From the NCBI GenBank assembly GCA_964036155.1, contig OZ038422.1, positions 83,289,201 to 83,353,200 of the forward strand: a stretch of 64,000 bases of DNA, given 5' to 3'. The stretch is from Diploscapter coronatus (taxonomy: Eukaryota; Nematoda; Chromadorea; Rhabditida; Rhabditidae). Of this stretch, positions 62,340-64,000 are shown piece after piece. Each line of letters begins with the position of its first letter. Position 1 is the stretch's first letter. Both the position numbers and the translations under genes were made by a program. The notes beneath the pieces are model-generated. The model had not been told where the DNA came from. It searched no databases and worked only from the letters and a program-made list of their open reading frames with translations.

Positions 62340-64000
62340 GAACTAATATTAGTCAGTAAGACAAATTATTGAAAAGATCATGCAGATGTATGACGGTGCC
62401 CTAGCAAGCTTTTACATTGAGTGAGAATTGATAAGAGAATAATGATGTCTAATAGTTTGCGAGAAGAAATCTTGTCAAAATGAATAATTTTGATAACTGT
62501 TTGGAAATTAAAGCTGAACAAATGAAGGAATCTTTAATTGGTTAAACAATAATTTGCTCAGTTTTGAATTTCATCTCGCATGCAAATGAAACCTGTTCAG
62601 GAGGACGAGAGTAAGAAGCTTTAATAAATATTTGTATTATAGAAAGGCAAGTATGAAAGATAAGATGGGATGACCGTTCACAAGAAAAGAAAAACAGATT
62701 CAAATGGTTCGAATGGCAAAAATAATGGAGCTGAGTGATAGCTGAAAAGTAAATTTGAAATAGAGCAATGAATTATCATCTTTCTCTCAAATCTGAATAT
62801 GAAAATTTGAGGAGAATTTAATATTGAAAAAGTAAACAGAATTTTAGAAGTGAATGTAACTCTATTAGTCGATATACCAAATTGAAATTTCGTGTCAGGA
62901 ATATACAAATTGAATAAAACTAGAAATTAAGTGAGGAAGAAAAAGAAAATAGTCATTCATAGATGAGGATTGAGAACTGAATGAGAGAATAAAGAATTTG
63001 GAAAGTGGATCTTTGGGTTATTTACTCGGTATTTTCTGTATCTTTTCATGTTTTATCGAATGGTATATGATTTGGGGGTCTGTTTTTTATTTTTGAAAAT
63101 ATCATGCAAGGTTTGATAATGGATACGATTCTTGTAATGCAGAGAATTATTGGTTATGTAGCATTTTTCTTAGAAATATCCAATAGACGTTTATACTGAA
63201 ATCATTCTTCATCGATGAATAAATAATCTAACTAGCATTTTAATTGATTGCTACAAGTTTGGGTATTTATTAGACTCTTAAAAATTGACTTATGTATTCA
63301 AATTTTAATAATATTTTCATATAAATCATGTTTGATAATTTTACTAATTAAAATAATTATTTTTCTTTTCATTCTTACGATTCTTTCTCCCCTATCTTCT
63401 TCTCTGCAGGCAAAGGAGAAATGGTGCGCAAAGAAATTACAACTTGGCATTTTTTCCTCTATGCTTATGCTCGCCTTGACAGGCCGCGGAAATTAAATGA
63501 CAAAAGTAGCTTAAAATATATGTTGCATTCACGTGGTTTACGCAAGTGATTTTTTTTTCATTTTCTCACATTTAAAAAAAAATTTCGATTTGTTTTTCAA
63601 ACTTCATTAGAATCATTTTAAAATTCTGAACTCACCTATTCAACCATTTATTCTAGTCCCTTTCAAGCAGCATTTGTAACGTATGCTTATCAAATCGATC
63701 TTTTTCCACATTTTATGTTGGTTTTCGTGACAAATCGTCGAAGTAGGTCTTAAAAATATTCCCAACACATTATTCCTTCTTTTTAATTATGTACTTCTGT
63801 TCATGTGTTTGTTTGCAGCGCGTTCGTCAATCACGACGACAATCGAGAAAATCCGTCGAAAAATTGATTTCTTTTCATTTTTTCCGAGTTCCGAAATGCT
63901 TCATGACTCGAGATTAGTTTCAGGAACGCTCGGTAATTCATCATAAGCAAGCATTCTTCTTCAAAAATTCCCTGATTGATTGTTTCGCTGATTGAGCGAG
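62340..64000. other. Intergenic, no gene recognised
   Basis: AT-rich sequence upstream of the kelch gene; its 5' flank presumably holds that gene's promoter. The short frames at 62678-62908 and 63248-63496 have no supporting features. No RNA genes, repeats or element ends were recognised up to the window edge. Confidence 0.45.

Noticed and set aside
1..64000. CRISPR arrays, bacterial operons, tRNA genes
   Set aside because: None seen by eye: no regularly spaced repeats, no Shine-Dalgarno-led gene strings, and no B-box/cloverleaf combination that held up. A tRNAscan run would be needed to exclude a tRNA.

Overview
The window looks like nuclear DNA of a small invertebrate, most likely a nematode. 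It is AT-rich and intron-dense, many introns are short (42-60 bp) with TTTTCAG-type acceptors, and it carries a serpentine chemoreceptor-like gene, an F-box gene, BEL/Pao retroelement debris and miniature inverted-repeat elements. The nematode assignment is inferred from gene content and splice style, not from a marker gene. All exon models were built by hand from splice signals, reading-frame phase and remembered family sequences. No alignment was run.

Layout. 1-12.4 kb is mostly non-coding, but 1418-1651 holds a probable RNase MRP RNA gene with a pol III type 3 TATA box. At 12.5-22.1 kb (+) a 16-exon gene encodes an 824-residue glutamine-rich, probably nuclear protein of unrecognised family. 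At 23.7-24.2 kb (-) a three-exon gene encodes a 103-residue secreted six-cysteine protein. 25.0-26.3 kb holds BEL/Pao integrase debris and a diverged repeat pair. 28.0-43.6 kb (-) is an Evi5-type TBC RabGAP gene of 20 recognised exons, with an intact TBC domain, a long coiled coil, three GC-AG introns and an unresolved 5' end; one intron contains a hAT-like element with an exact 8-bp target duplication. At 50.4-53.5 kb (-) a complete 377-residue F-box-like gene is followed upstream by a second copy of the same element. That copy supplies the 3' end of the neighbouring chemoreceptor-like gene (54.1-55.7 kb, -). 56.6-58.7 kb (+) is a decayed RecQ5-type helicase gene containing a 141-bp palindromic element with a 9-bp target duplication. 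Three more palindromic elements lie at 58.9-59.6 kb. At 59.7-62.3 kb (-) a kelch-repeat gene has had its N-terminal exons duplicated in tandem. 62.3-64 kb shows nothing recognisable.

The living genes do not form one pathway: RNA processing (MRP RNA), a nuclear Q-rich factor, membrane traffic (Evi5), ubiquitin ligase adaptors (F-box, possibly kelch), chemosensation and a secreted peptide. The recurring theme is small non-autonomous transposons and local duplications reshaping genes in the right half: a receptor ending inside a transposon, a helicase pseudogene hosting another, and a kelch gene whose duplicated first exon has lost its splice donor.
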